From Ruegeria sp. HKCCD8929 (GTDB lineage: Bacteria; Pseudomonadota; Alphaproteobacteria; Rhodobacterales; Rhodobacteraceae), in the NCBI RefSeq assembly GCF_013031405.1, contig NZ_WPZY01000009.1, positions 114,316 to 178,315 of the forward strand: 64,000 bases of DNA, written 5' to 3'. Below the pieces are notes generated by a model. That model saw nothing but the letters and a program-made list of their open reading frames with translations. It was not told the origin of the DNA and searched no databases. Each line of letters begins with the position of its first letter. Positions within the stretch are counted from its first letter, which is position 1. This document shows positions 45,066 through 54,243 of this stretch, in pieces. The position numbers were made by a program, and so were the translations under genes.

Positions 45066-46850
45066 TCAGCGGCCGCCAAAGCCGGCTTTGCGCAGGCCCA
45101 GCAGAAAGTGCTGTCCCCCCTCGGTACCAAGACCGGGATATCCGCTTCCCCTCAGAACCTCGGTGGAAAAGTCCGGTTCGACATCCATCAGGCGCTGGCG
45201 CAGGCTTTCGACCATCTGAGCGTTGCCAAGATGGGCATGGCTGGACACCAGATAGCGCAGGATCGAGTTGAACTTCGGTCGTTGCACCAGGGCCTTCTCG
45301 CCGGCTTCAATCGCGCTCTTGTGGTCGCCCGCCAGCGTTGCCGCGATGCACTTGGTCGTGTCGAAATAGTAGCTGATCGGCGTATTCGCACCCAGATGCT
45401 GCCCCCACGACGCCATGGCCAGCGCTTTGCCGTTATGGCCGGTATAGGCGTGCATCGTCGCATAGAGATCCCAGCCTATGGTCTGTTCGGGATCAAGCTT
45501 GAGCGCCCGTTCGAACAGGGACGCGGCAAGGTCGAACTCGCTGAACAGGTAGGAATGGATATGGGCCGCAAGCGACAGCACCAAAGGGTCAAACTCGTCT
45601 TCCTCCAGGGCACGGGTTGCATAGTATTGCGCCTCGGAAATCAACGCGGCTGCGTCCGGTGAGAACCTCTGCCCAACCTGAAACGACTTCGAAAACGCCA
45701 TCCAGGCATAGGTCTGGGCATTCGGCTGGTGTTTCAGAAGCCGGTTCAGCTTGTCCACCGCGCTGCTCAGCTGATCCACCGAAAGACCGAAGATCTGATA
45801 GATGCACTCGATCAGCAGACCGGCGCTGGCCATGTCCTGTGTGGTGGCCGCAGCCTGCAATTGCCGCCCGATCTGGATCACTGTCTGGGACACAAGGCCG
45901 TTCAGATCCGGCACGGCCGCCTGAGCGAAGCTGTGCGGTGAAAACACCTGGCTCGAGGACCAGCTGGTCACCCCGTCCTCCGTCGAGACCAGTTCAATCG
46001 CAAGCCGCACGTTTTCGCCCTGCGGGATTTCGATGACACGTACCAGCAGGGGGATTTCAACGTGACCGGCCCCCATCATCCTTCCTGCCGCCAGAAAGTC
46101 GTGACTGACGCGCATCGTGGGCACCCGGCCCATATCCTGCAGATTGCGCATCAGCTTGTCGCTCAGCAGCTTGGTGTAGCCTTGCGTCATCGGCGTATCC
46201 AGAAGCCCGATCGCCCATGATCCGGGCGCCTTGCGCAATGTAACCGGGGATGGGTCCGGCGTTGCAATATCCGCGTCGGCGGTGGGGCCGAACTCTGCGG
46301 CGGGCAGGACGCCATGATCGACCGATGCCACATCCGGCTCGTCAGGCTGCTCGGATTCCAGGGCCCTTCTTTCGAACCGGCGCACCCAGATCTGCCGTTC
46401 CAGCGTCAGCCAGTTTTCAAACTCGGGATCGCAAATATCGAACCCTTCAAGGAAATCCCCCGCCAATTTCGCCGGACCGCTGGACGCTTCGGCTTGTCCG
46501 CCCTCAGCCTGTTCGACCAGATCAATGGCATCCACGCGGACACGCGACAGATCCAGCGTCACCGAATAATTGTCCGAAATAAGGATGTCCTTATAGACCG
46601 GGCCGAAATTCTTCCGGATATCCAGCAGGGCCTGCCGCAGGCTTGCCGATGCCTGATCTTCTCCCCGGTCGCTCCACAGCTTGTCGCGCAGCCAGACCCT
46701 CGAGCGCGACCCGCGCGGCGCCAGGGCCAGCATCGCCACCACGGCCTTGGATTTCTGACTTTTGGGGGTGAACGTGCGCCCCTGCTGATCGAGGACGGCA
46801 AAAGGGCCCATCAAAAAGATGTCCAGAGAAGCAGGCGGGTCGTTAACCAT
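45066..46850 (-). CDS. SARP-like transcription regulator with TPR domain (second copy)
   Basis: The 594-residue protein starts at an ATG with GAGGAG eight bases upstream. Residues 8-100 form the winged helix (LDIFLMGPFAVLDQQGRTFT, KSKAVVAMLALAPRG, LRDKLWSDRGEDQASASLRQ). The region 100-180 is a BTAD-like start, the middle resembles the adenylate-cyclase-associated regulator fold (APGSWAIGLLDTPMTQGYTK), and 390-570 are TPR helices (ATRALEEDEFDPLVLSLAAH, FERALKLDPEQTIGWDLYAT). It has no membrane segment. It most likely controls the downstream PAP2 and S8 genes, which it adjoins. The same domain order occurs in the island regulator at 27-28.7 kb. Confidence 0.82.
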   Translation of the reverse strand: MVNDPPASLDIFLMGPFAVLDQQGRTFTPKSQKSKAVVAMLALAPRGSRSRVWLRDKLWSDRGEDQASASLRQALLDIRKNFGPVYKDILISDNYSVTLDLSRVRVDAIDLVEQAEGGQAEASSGPAKLAGDFLEGFDICDPEFENWLTLERQIWVRRFERRALESEQPDEPDVASVDHGVLPAAEFGPTADADIATPDPSPVTLRKAPGSWAIGLLDTPMTQGYTKLLSDKLMRNLQDMGRVPTMRVSHDFLAAGRMMGAGHVEIPLLVRVIEIPQGENVRLAIELVSTEDGVTSWSSSQVFSPHSFAQAAVPDLNGLVSQTVIQIGRQLQAAATTQDMASAGLLIECIYQIFGLSVDQLSSAVDKLNRLLKHQPNAQTYAWMAFSKSFQVGQRFSPDAAALISEAQYYATRALEEDEFDPLVLSLAAHIHSYLFSEFDLAASLFERALKLDPEQTIGWDLYATMHAYTGHNGKALAMASWGQHLGANTPISYYFDTTKCIAATLAGDHKSAIEAGEKALVQRPKFNSILRYLVSSHAHLGNAQMVESLRQRLMDVEPDFSTEVLRGSGYPGLGTEGGQHFLLGLRKAGFGGR

Positions 46851-47266
46851 TGGTGAAACTCCTCGGGCAGAGCCGGGTTTGCGTGGTCTGCCCTGTATCT
46901 GTGCTGGAACATTAAACAATCTTGGGGTCCCCTGTAAAACTTGCGTTCCAAACATCCCATCGCCCTTGAACAAGCTTCTATTGATGAGTTGGATACCCCC
47001 AGCGCGTGAGCCAAGCGTGAAGCATGCGTCAACCAACACGGCCGGAACCCCTCTAATCCACTGCCTGGCCATCTTTTTTGGGTCTTTTGGCGCGGATACG
47101 CGGTCGTTTGGCTCTTTTGCCCCTCAATCGGGATCGGCGTCGAATGCAGGTGCCGGAGGCACCGCGCGAGCGGATACGTCGGAAAACCGGCACGGCCAGA
47201 CCACCCGAGCAGTGCGTTGAGCATGAAGCTTGCCTGTGCCTGAACTAGACCGTCGCGCAGAGGAAT
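46851..47266. other. Intergenic stretch upstream of the SARP-like regulator
   Basis: 416 bases between the ROK gene 3' end and the SARP gene 5' end. No coding pattern is convincing; open frames here lack starts or relatives. It should contain the promoter of the SARP - PAP2 - S8 operon and the end of the ROK transcript. Confidence 0.4.
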
Positions 47267-48466
47267 CTATGCCTCGACCAGATATCTTTCCGACAGGGGC
47301 AAGCTCGCCGCGCCGAGTGCCCGCGCGTCGGGGCCGACCGAACCGGCGTCGATCCGGGGCCGCTCAAGGCCGGTCAGATTCAGCTTCGAAAGCTGATTGT
47401 CGACTTCGGCGATCAGGCGGTCTTTCACCGTCACCGGCATCCAGCCATCGATCTTGACGCATTCAAAGTCGATCAGGCTGCAGGATGAGACAATCGCGTG
47501 TGCAAGCCCCCGCGCAGCGCCTTCGATCCATTTGGTCAGCAGGTCGTCCGGCACATTCCAGTGCTCGGATTTTTCCCAAAGCAAGGCGGCATCATGACCT
47601 GCGGCAACCATTGCCCTTTCAAGGACATACAGGCTGGCCACGTCGATAAGCGGTTTCACCTGCCCGGCCGCGACCGGTACCGGCAACGGGCCGAGCGCCC
47701 CGGCATTTCCGCGCCCCGAATAGATCGAACCATTCAGCACGACACCGCCGCCGACAAAGTAGCCGACATAGAAATACAGAAAATCTCTGGGACCATCCGG
47801 CGGACCAAAAACCAGCTCTGCCCCGCACGCAGCGGTGGCGTCGTTCTGGACCGATACCGGAATATCATGGGCCGCGGACAGATCCGCCCGCAGATCGGCA
47901 GTGCGCCACGCGTCCATTTTCTCCTGCGGAACCTGCAACGTCTGGGCCCAGTCCCAAAGGTAAAACGGCATCGCAATGCCCAGGCCTGAAATGCGGTCCT
48001 TCGCGGCCTGAGGCATCGGCGAAATCAAGTCGTTCAGGCTCGAATTCGCAAAGCTTAGTGTCGCATCGGGCGTGGGGTAACTATAGGTCTGCCTGGCCCG
48101 GTCCCGCACCTGTCCCAGAAAATCCGTCAGGACCAGTTCGGCACTCCGCCGTCCGACTTTCAGGCCCAGGAAATACGCGCCATCCGGGTTGAGGCGCATC
48201 GGAACCGAGGGCTGCCCGACCTTGCCACGGACCGGCTCTCCCCTCAGAAGCAGGCCGTCGCTTTCCAGCTGGCGCATGATCACGGAAACGGTTTGCGCGG
48301 ACAGGCCGGTCATTCTGGCAATCTCGGATTTCGCCAATGCCTGATGCTTGCGGACAAGCGACAGCACGAGGCGCTGATTATGCGCCCGCATGCCGCTCTG
48401 GTTGGTTCCGCGCACCTCGGAAACCCGCTCAACCGGATCGCCGCTCTGCCTTGCCTCTTCCGCCAA
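47267..48466 (-). CDS. ROK-family transcriptional regulator (probable fructose-operon repressor)
   Basis: The 399-residue protein has an N-terminal winged helix (HNQRLVLSLVRKHQALAKSE, IARMTGLSAQTVSVIMRQLE) and a ROK sugar-kinase-like domain (YFLGLKVGRRSAELVLTDFL, SVQNDATAACGAELVFG, YFVGGGVVLNGSIYSGRGNAG). The usual ROK zinc-site cysteines of active kinases are not obvious, in line with a regulator. It is divergent from frcB, so it probably senses fructose or a phosphate ester and controls frcBCAK, like FrcR-type regulators. The start is TTG at 48466 with AGGAGG eight bases before it. Confidence 0.88.
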   Translation of the reverse strand: MAEEARQSGDPVERVSEVRGTNQSGMRAHNQRLVLSLVRKHQALAKSEIARMTGLSAQTVSVIMRQLESDGLLLRGEPVRGKVGQPSVPMRLNPDGAYFLGLKVGRRSAELVLTDFLGQVRDRARQTYSYPTPDATLSFANSSLNDLISPMPQAAKDRISGLGIAMPFYLWDWAQTLQVPQEKMDAWRTADLRADLSAAHDIPVSVQNDATAACGAELVFGPPDGPRDFLYFYVGYFVGGGVVLNGSIYSGRGNAGALGPLPVPVAAGQVKPLIDVASLYVLERAMVAAGHDAALLWEKSEHWNVPDDLLTKWIEGAARGLAHAIVSSCSLIDFECVKIDGWMPVTVKDRLIAEVDNQLSKLNLTGLERPRIDAGSVGPDARALGAASLPLSERYLVEA

Positions 48467-48547
48467 TCATCCGTCCTCCTGGGCCTCAAGAATGTGAAAG
48501 ACAGGCGGGCCTGTCAATAATAATTAAGAGTGATTTATTTATTGACT

Positions 48548-48565
48548 CACAATTCGAATCTTGTG
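48548..48565. promoter_or_regulatory. Candidate operator between the ROK regulator and frcB
   Basis: CACAA-N8-TTGTG lies in the divergent intergenic region with TTGAC just upstream, about 85 bases before the frcB start. Its position suits a repressor site. No second copy is seen, so the assignment is tentative. Confidence 0.35.
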
Positions 48566-48650
48566 ATGGTTTTGGGTATGGGATCGGGTCGAATTCCACC
48601 CGGTCGCTCAGATGCCCGCATGGGCAGGGGAGATAATGGGAGGATAAGCT

Positions 48651-49667
48651 TTGAAGATTTCAAAACTCGTCGGCGCGACAGCGCTGGCTCTCACCGCGAT
48701 GTCAGCAAGCGCGTTTGCCGACACCACCGTGTGCCTGATCACCAAAACGGACACCAACCCGTTCTTCGTCAAGATGAAAGAGGGTGCCACCGCCAAGGCC
48801 GAAGAGCTTGGGATGACCCTGAAAGCCTTCGCCGGAAAGGTCGATGGCGATCACGAAACACAGGTTCAGGCCATCGAAACCTGCATTCTGGATGGCGCCA
48901 AGGGCATTCTGCTGACGGCCTCGGACACCTCGTCGATTGTACCGGCCGTTCAGCAAGCGCGCGATGCCGGAATCATCGTCATTGCTCTGGATACACCTTT
49001 GAGCCCGGTGGATGCAGCTGACGCCACCTTTGCGACCGACAACTACAAGGCCGGTCTCCTCATTGGCCAATGGGCCAGGGCCAAGATGGGGGACGCCGCC
49101 GCCGATGCAAAAATCGCCACACTCGACCTTAATGTCAGTCAGCCAACCGTGGACGTTCTGCGCAACCAGGGTTTCCTGGAGGGGTTCGGTGTGGACCTGG
49201 CCGACCCAAATGTCATCGGGGATGAAACGGATCCCCGTCTGGTGGGCAGCGATGTGACCGATGGGAACGAAGAAGGCGGGCGCCGCGCCATGGAGAACCT
49301 GCTGGCCAAGGACCCGACCATCAACGTCATCCACACCATCAACGAACCGGCGGCGGCTGGCGCCTATGAGGCGCTCAAAGCCATCGGACGCGAGAATGAC
49401 GTGTTGATCGTCTCGGTCGACGGTGGCTGCCCCGGCGTTCAGAACGTCGCGGACGGTGTCATCGGCGCCACCTCGCAGCAATATCCGCTGCTGATGGCCT
49501 CTCTCGGCGTTGAGGCGGTCAAGAAATGGGCCGACGAAAGCGTCAAGCCCGAAAACACGCCCGGGAAAGACTTCTTCGACACCGGCGTTGCGCTGGTGAC
49601 CGACCAGGCAGCCGATGGCGTCGAGTCGATCTCGGTCAAAGAAGGGATGGACCTCTGCTGGGGTTGA
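48651..49667 (+). CDS. frcB: Fructose ABC transporter substrate-binding protein
   Basis: The 338-residue protein has a signal peptide (about residues 1-23, ending SASAFA-D) and the periplasmic-binding-protein type 1 fold of the ribose/fructose class: [68 protein letters not shown] and [16 protein letters not shown]. This is the FrcB type known from rhizobia and roseobacters. It begins at a TTG with GGGAGG eight bases upstream. It is first in frcB-frcC-frcA-frcK. A strong hairpin follows the gene, which probably raises its level over the membrane components. Confidence 0.93.
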   Translation: MKISKLVGATALALTAMSASAFADTTVCLITKTDTNPFFVKMKEGATAKAEELGMTLKAFAGKVDGDHETQVQAIETCILDGAKGILLTASDTSSIVPAVQQARDAGIIVIALDTPLSPVDAADATFATDNYKAGLLIGQWARAKMGDAAADAKIATLDLNVSQPTVDVLRNQGFLEGFGVDLADPNVIGDETDPRLVGSDVTDGNEEGGRRAMENLLAKDPTINVIHTINEPAAAGAYEALKAIGRENDVLIVSVDGGCPGVQNVADGVIGATSQQYPLLMASLGVEAVKKWADESVKPENTPGKDFFDTGVALVTDQAADGVESISVKEGMDLCWG

Positions 49668-49676
49668 TCTGACCAA

Positions 49677-49701
49677 CGGAGAGGCCCTGCTGCGGCCTCT
49701 C
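49677..49701 (+). terminator. Intercistronic hairpin frcB-frcC
   Basis: GGAGAGGCC-CTGCTGC-GGCCTCTCC is a perfect 9-bp stem starting nine bases after the frcB stop. No T-run follows. It most likely protects the frcB message or causes partial termination, giving excess binding protein. Confidence 0.75.
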
Positions 49702-49777
49702 CTCGAAAATCCTTATTCTCAGCCGATTACTTGCTAGTGTTGTCTCAGGACGCACGCTTGAAGCATGGGGAAATCAC

Positions 49778-50851
49778 ATGTCCGATACCTCACACCAATC
49801 CGACGATTTCGAGGCCGCCGCACAAGGCAGCCCGGAACAGGTTGCAGAGTTCGACGATCATGGCCGGGGCTTTGTCGGCACGCTTCAGCACTTTCTGCAT
49901 GTGAACCCGTCGCTGGTGCCGCTGATCGTTCTTGTGGCCGCCATCGTAATTTTCGGCATCCTGCTCGGAAGCAAGTTCTTCTCGCCCTTCGCGCTGACCC
50001 TCATCCTGCAGCAGGTTCAGATCGTCGGCATCGTGGCCGCTGCGCAAAGCCTGGTGATCCTGACCGCAGGTATCGACCTGAGCGTCGGGGCGATCATGGT
50101 GATGTCGTCGGTCGTCATGGGGCAGTTCACCTTCCGATACGGTTTGCCGCCGTCGCTCGCCATCCTGTGCGGGCTGGCGGTCGGCACTGCAATCGGCGCA
50201 CTGAACGGGTTCCTGGTCAGCCGCATCAAGCTGCCGCCCTTCATCGTCACGCTGGGCATGTGGCAGATCGTTTTGGCCGCGAACTTCCTCTATTCGCAAA
50301 ACGAGACGATCCGATCGCAGGAGATCGAGGCCAACGCGCCGATCCTTCAGCTTTTCGGGACCAAGTTCAATGTCGGCGGCGCCGTGTTCACGGTTGGCGT
50401 CGTGTTCATGCTCGTCCTGATACTCGGGCTCGCCTATGCGCTCCGCCATACGGCCTGGGGCCGGCATGTCTATGCCGTCGGCGACGACCCCGAGGCGGCG
50501 GAACTGTCGGGGGTCAACGTTCATCGCACCCTCATGTCGGTCTACATGCTGTCCGGGCTGATCTGCGCCTTCGCAGGCTGGGCCCTGATCGGGCGAATCG
50601 GCTCGGTCTCACCGACCTCCGGCCAGCTCGCGAACATCGAAAGCATCACCGCCGTGGTGATCGGGGGCATATCGCTCTTTGGCGGGCGCGGGTCGATCCT
50701 CGGCTCGCTCTTCGGCGCGCTCATCGTCGGGGTCTTCACGCTTGGCCTGCGGCTTCTGGGGGCGGATGCGCAATGGACCTTCCTGCTCATCGGCATGCTC
50801 ATCATCGCGGCGGTCGCGGTCGACCAGTGGATCAGAAAGGTATCAGCCTGA
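49778..50851 (+). CDS. frcC: Fructose ABC transporter permease
   Basis: The 357-residue inner-membrane protein belongs to the RbsC/AraH-type permease family. After a hydrophilic start come about nine to ten membrane helices. Family features include QSLVILTAGIDLSVGAIMVM (the ATPase-contact loop of this class), VSRIKLPPFIVTLGMW and AVGDDPEAAELSGVNV, plus ESITAVVIGGISLFGGRGSI. It forms the channel for the sugar bound by FrcB. Its stop overlaps the frcA start (TGATG), so they are coupled. Confidence 0.94.
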   Translation: MSDTSHQSDDFEAAAQGSPEQVAEFDDHGRGFVGTLQHFLHVNPSLVPLIVLVAAIVIFGILLGSKFFSPFALTLILQQVQIVGIVAAAQSLVILTAGIDLSVGAIMVMSSVVMGQFTFRYGLPPSLAILCGLAVGTAIGALNGFLVSRIKLPPFIVTLGMWQIVLAANFLYSQNETIRSQEIEANAPILQLFGTKFNVGGAVFTVGVVFMLVLILGLAYALRHTAWGRHVYAVGDDPEAAELSGVNVHRTLMSVYMLSGLICAFAGWALIGRIGSVSPTSGQLANIESITAVVIGGISLFGGRGSILGSLFGALIVGVFTLGLRLLGADAQWTFLLIGMLIIAAVAVDQWIRKVSA

Positions 50852-51627
50852 TGGAACCCATTCTCAAAGGACGAAACCTGGTTAAGCGCTACGGCAAGGT
50901 GACCGCGCTCGATCATTGCGACTTCGACCTGATGCCCGGGGAAATCCTGGCGGTGATCGGGGACAACGGCGCCGGGAAATCGACCCTGATCAAGGCGGTT
51001 TCCGGCGCGGTCACCCCGGATGACGGTGACGTGTGGCTGAATGGTCAGAAGGTGAACTTTCACTCTCCGATCGACGCGCGCGAGGCCGGCATCGAAACCG
51101 TCTACCAGACGCTTGCGATGTCCCCGGCCCTGTCCATCGCGGACAACATGTTCATGGGGCGGGAGATTCGCCGGAAAGGCCCGCTCGGCGCGTGGTTCAG
51201 AATGCTGGATCGCCCGGCCATGGAGAAGTTCGCCCGCGACAAGCTGAGCGAACTTGGCCTGATGACCATTCAGAACATCAATCAGGCGGTCGAAACCCTG
51301 TCCGGCGGACAGCGTCAGGGCGTTGCGGTGGCCCGCGCCGCCGCCTTCGGCTCCAAGGTCATCATTCTGGACGAGCCAACCGCCGCATTGGGCGTCAAGG
51401 AAAGCCGCCGCGTGCTGGAACTGATCCTCGACGTAAAGTCCCGCGGCATCCCGATCATCCTGATCAGCCACAACATGCCGCATGTCTTCGAGGTCGCCGA
51501 CAGGATCCACGTGCACCGGCTGGGAAAACGCCTATGCGTCATCGATCCGAAAGACTACACCATGTCGGACGCGGTGGCCTTCATGACCGGGGCCAAGGAG
51601 CCCCCGGCCGAGGACAAGGCGGCGTGA
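50851..51627 (+). CDS. frcA: Fructose ABC transporter ATP-binding protein
   Basis: The 258-residue protein has a single ABC ATPase domain: Walker A GDNGAGKSTLIK near residue 37, signature LSGGQRQGVAVARAA near 150, Walker B VIILDEPTAALG near 170, and the His of LISHNMPHVFEVADRIHVHRLG. Unlike RbsA-type proteins it has only one domain, as in FrcA. It probably works as a homodimer with FrcC. The start overlaps the frcC stop; its own stop overlaps the GTG start of frcK. Confidence 0.94.
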   Translation: MEPILKGRNLVKRYGKVTALDHCDFDLMPGEILAVIGDNGAGKSTLIKAVSGAVTPDDGDVWLNGQKVNFHSPIDAREAGIETVYQTLAMSPALSIADNMFMGREIRRKGPLGAWFRMLDRPAMEKFARDKLSELGLMTIQNINQAVETLSGGQRQGVAVARAAAFGSKVIILDEPTAALGVKESRRVLELILDVKSRGIPIILISHNMPHVFEVADRIHVHRLGKRLCVIDPKDYTMSDAVAFMTGAKEPPAEDKAA

Positions 51628-52262
51628 CCAGCGAAAGCTCGGCCCCCCATATTCTGTCACGGCGGATCGCCGATGCGGTCTGTGCGTTGCCAGCTGCTTC
51701 CGACCGGCGCCTGGTGGCCATCGCCGGCCCGCCTGGCGCCGGAAAATCGACCGTCACGGCGCTTGCCCAACAGGAAATCCAAGCCCGCGGCACACCAACG
51801 GGCATCATCTCCATGGACGGGTTTCACTACGACAACGCGGTTCTCTCCGCCCGGGACCTGCTCCACCGCAAGGGCGCCCCCGAGACATTCGATGTCGCCG
51901 GATTCTGCGCCCTGCTTGGGCGCCTGTTCACCGAGGACGAAATCGCAATCCCCGAATTCGACCGGACCCTCGACAAGGCAATTGCCGCCCGGTCCGTCCT
52001 ATCCCGGGATCAAAGAGTCATCCTTGTCGAGGGCAACTATCTCTTGCTGAACGAACCCGGATGGTCCGATCTCCAAGATCTATGGGCATTGCGGGTGTTT
52101 CTGGAGGTCCCGCTGGAAACACTTGAGGCCCGGCTGACAGCCAGATGGGTAGAGCACGGTTTCGGCCCGGAAGAGGCAAGAGCCCGGGCGCTGACCAATG
52201 ACATCAAAAACGCCCGGCTTGTCCTCGAACGCTCTGCGCCCAGCGACATTGCCCTGAAATAG
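51624..52262 (+). CDS. frcK: P-loop kinase of the frc operon
   Basis: The 212-residue protein is a uridine-kinase/phosphoribulokinase-like P-loop enzyme: Walker A AGPPGAGKSTVTALA near residue 34, ISMDGFHYDNAVL, and VILVEGNYLLLNEPGW. This matches FrcK, the kinase encoded after frcBCA in rhizobia, whose exact substrate is less well established. It may phosphorylate the imported sugar or a derived compound. The start is GTG at 51624, overlapping the frcA stop (GTGA). This is the last gene of the operon. Confidence 0.85.
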   Translation: MTSESSAPHILSRRIADAVCALPAASDRRLVAIAGPPGAGKSTVTALAQQEIQARGTPTGIISMDGFHYDNAVLSARDLLHRKGAPETFDVAGFCALLGRLFTEDEIAIPEFDRTLDKAIAARSVLSRDQRVILVEGNYLLLNEPGWSDLQDLWALRVFLEVPLETLEARLTARWVEHGFGPEEARARALTNDIKNARLVLERSAPSDIALK

Positions 52263-52520
52263 GTCCCGACGTTTTTTGCACTTCGACGGCCACACGCCCT
52301 GTCGCTCACAACTCGTTCCCAGCCTGCACGATGGTGTTAGCTACTCGGCCCAACTCATCGAATGCAACGATGCCAACGCCAGCGATTGGTTTCCGGGCGC
52401 AGAGCAAGCCCGCCATCTGCGTTCTTTTCAAGAAGAGTGGGGCGGGGTCCACGAGCAGGTTGGCTCTCACTCGGGATCCGACATCTTCATCGGAGCACAC
52501 GCACCTGATAAAGGTTGCCC

Positions 52521-52985
52521 ATGACTGATTTTCGACTTTTGACGAAGGATACGCTGCGTCCGTTGGCGGCGCTTAACGTGCGCGAGGAACAGACCAGTTT
52601 TGTCTCATCAAATCTCATGACCATGGCGCAGTCGGTCTTTGAGCCGGGCTCCGAGATTTACGGCATCTGGAACGACGATACCCCATTGGGGTTGCTGGCC
52701 ATCGTCGACATGTCACATCCAGAGGCGGACCTGGACGAAGGCGACGATCCGGACGGGATATACGTCTGGCGGCTGATGGTCGATCAGGCCCACCAGGGTC
52801 GTGGATACGGCCAGGCCGCGTTGGAGTTCGCAAAATCCCTGGCGCAAGAACGGGGCCGCTCAAAACTGATAATCAGCGTTGTCGACGAACCGGGAGGCGC
52901 CATGCCGCTCTACAAGGTATTCGGTTTCCGCCCGACCGGCAGAATAGCTCACGGTGAGGTTGAGATGAGCATGCAACTGGTTTGA
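52521..52985 (+). CDS. GNAT-family N-acetyltransferase
   Basis: The 154-residue protein has the acetyl-CoA binding signature (VDQAHQGRGYGQAALEFAKS, the Q/RxxGxG/A loop near residue 95) and the C-terminal GGAMPLYKVFGFRPTGRI strand of GNAT enzymes. The substrate is unknown. The ATG at 52521 follows AAAGGTTGCCC. The 258 bases between frcK and this gene hold nothing recognisable. Confidence 0.88.
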   Translation: MTDFRLLTKDTLRPLAALNVREEQTSFVSSNLMTMAQSVFEPGSEIYGIWNDDTPLGLLAIVDMSHPEADLDEGDDPDGIYVWRLMVDQAHQGRGYGQAALEFAKSLAQERGRSKLIISVVDEPGGAMPLYKVFGFRPTGRIAHGEVEMSMQLV

Positions 52986-53055
52986 TCGTCACCCAAAGAC
53001 CCGGGCGTCACCCGGACGGCGCTCACGCCCACAGATGGTACAAAACGGTGATAAG

Positions 53056-53145
53056 TGGCGGAGACGAAGGGATTCGAACCCTCGAGACGGTTTCCCGCCT
53101 ACTCCCTTAGCAGGGGAGCGCCTTCGACCACTCGGCCACGTCTCC
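53056..53145 (-). tRNA. tRNA-Ser (anticodon GCT)
   Basis: On the minus strand GGAGACG and CGTCTCC form the acceptor stem, with discriminator G and encoded CCA. TGGCCGAGTGG starts the D arm. The anticodon stem CTCCC/GGGAG encloses loop CTGCTAA (anticodon GCT). A long variable arm and T-loop TTCGAAT follow, as expected for a class II serine tRNA. Confidence 0.96.
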
Positions 53146-53222
53146 GCCGACCCGTTTATGGTCTTCGCCGTCGAAGGACAAGAGCGAAAATCCATCCCCG
53201 CGCGATCCGTTGCAATTTGCCG

Positions 53223-54152
53223 TCACAGCTCGGGAACGCGGCCCGGCGGCACAGCCAGTTCCGTCATGCTGGCCGAGACCTGTTCCAGAAACTGCTCGCC
53301 AATCGCCGAGATCGGGCGCCCGCGGGCAGTGACGATGACCACGTCCAGCAGGATCTGCGGAGCGAAGCGGCGCAGGACATAACCCTGCCGGTCGTCGCTC
53401 GACAGCGTAAACGGATCGACCAGCGTGACGCCCAGCCCCTGTTTCACCATGTTCAGCGCGTTGCGGAACAGGTCGGTGTGGCAGCGCACGCGCATGTTCA
53501 CGCCTTCGCGGTGAAACGCCTCGCGCGCGCGGCGGTTCACCATGTGGTCGGCCCCCATCACGATGAAAGGCACGTCGTCCAGCAGGCTGGGCGTCAGCAC
53601 CTCATGCGCGGCCAGCGGGCTGCCCTCGGGAAGGGCGCACATGATCTCGAAGAAGAACGGGATGCGGTCCAGCCCGTCATGGCGAACCGGCAACTCGCAG
53701 ATGCCGATCTCAAAGAGGCCCGCGATCACCCATTCCTGGATCTTCGAGGAATACTGCGACTGGAACGCGATGGTCAGATGCGGCTTGTCGGCGGCAAAGC
53801 GGGCGATCTCACCGGGCATGAAGCCGAAGGCCATCGCGTGGTTGGTGGCGACCTGCAACTGCCCCGCCTTCTGGTTCTGCAGATCCACCACCGCCTGGTT
53901 CACGTGGTCCAGCCCGCGCACCACCGTGTCGATCTCTTCGAACAGCACCATCGCCTCGGGCGTAGGCAGCAGCCGCCCCCGGCTGCGCTCGAAAAGTTTC
54001 AGCTTGGTCTTGCGCTCAAGCTGCCCCAGCAGGTTCGAGATTGCGGGCTGCGACACGCTGAGCTGCTCGGCAGCACCAGTAACGGTGCCGGTCTCGATGA
54101 TGGCGTGAAAGGCCTGATAGTGGCGGAAATACGAGGACATATCACACGACAT
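53223..54152 (-). CDS. LysR-family transcriptional regulator
   Basis: The 309-residue protein has an N-terminal helix-turn-helix (FRHYQAFHAIIETGTVTGAA, EQLSVSQPAISNLLGQLERK) and a two-lobed effector domain (AGQLQVATNHAMAFGFMPGE, LGVTLVDPFTL). It is divergent from the enolase-superfamily gene and probably controls the catabolic cluster through the dyad between them. The annotated start at 54152 touches that dyad; an ATG at 54140 is an equally good start. The effector is unknown. Confidence 0.9.
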   Translation of the reverse strand: MSCDMSSYFRHYQAFHAIIETGTVTGAAEQLSVSQPAISNLLGQLERKTKLKLFERSRGRLLPTPEAMVLFEEIDTVVRGLDHVNQAVVDLQNQKAGQLQVATNHAMAFGFMPGEIARFAADKPHLTIAFQSQYSSKIQEWVIAGLFEIGICELPVRHDGLDRIPFFFEIMCALPEGSPLAAHEVLTPSLLDDVPFIVMGADHMVNRRAREAFHREGVNMRVRCHTDLFRNALNMVKQGLGVTLVDPFTLSSDDRQGYVLRRFAPQILLDVVIVTARGRPISAIGEQFLEQVSASMTELAVPPGRVPEL

Positions 54153-54168
54153 ATCATATTAAATGATA
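54152..54168. promoter_or_regulatory. Candidate LysR operator
   Basis: TATCAT-ATTAA-ATGATA is a perfect 6-5-6 inverted repeat with the T-N11-A core that LysR regulators bind. It lies at the regulator's start and 76 bases before the divergent enzyme gene. A second dyad, AATATTAATATT, lies at about 54178-54189. Confidence 0.65.
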
Positions 54169-54243
54169 CCTTTGGAAAATATTAATATTGGAAATGATGA
54201 TTACGACTCAGCACACTGTCCGCCAAGCTAAGGGGAGGACAGC

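Noticed and set aside
42510..46850. SARP-PAP2-S8 cluster considered as part of the tRNA-Leu island
   Set aside because: It lies beyond the attR copy, and its GC content is similar to the backbone. A tandem island with a further att copy was looked for by eye and not found.
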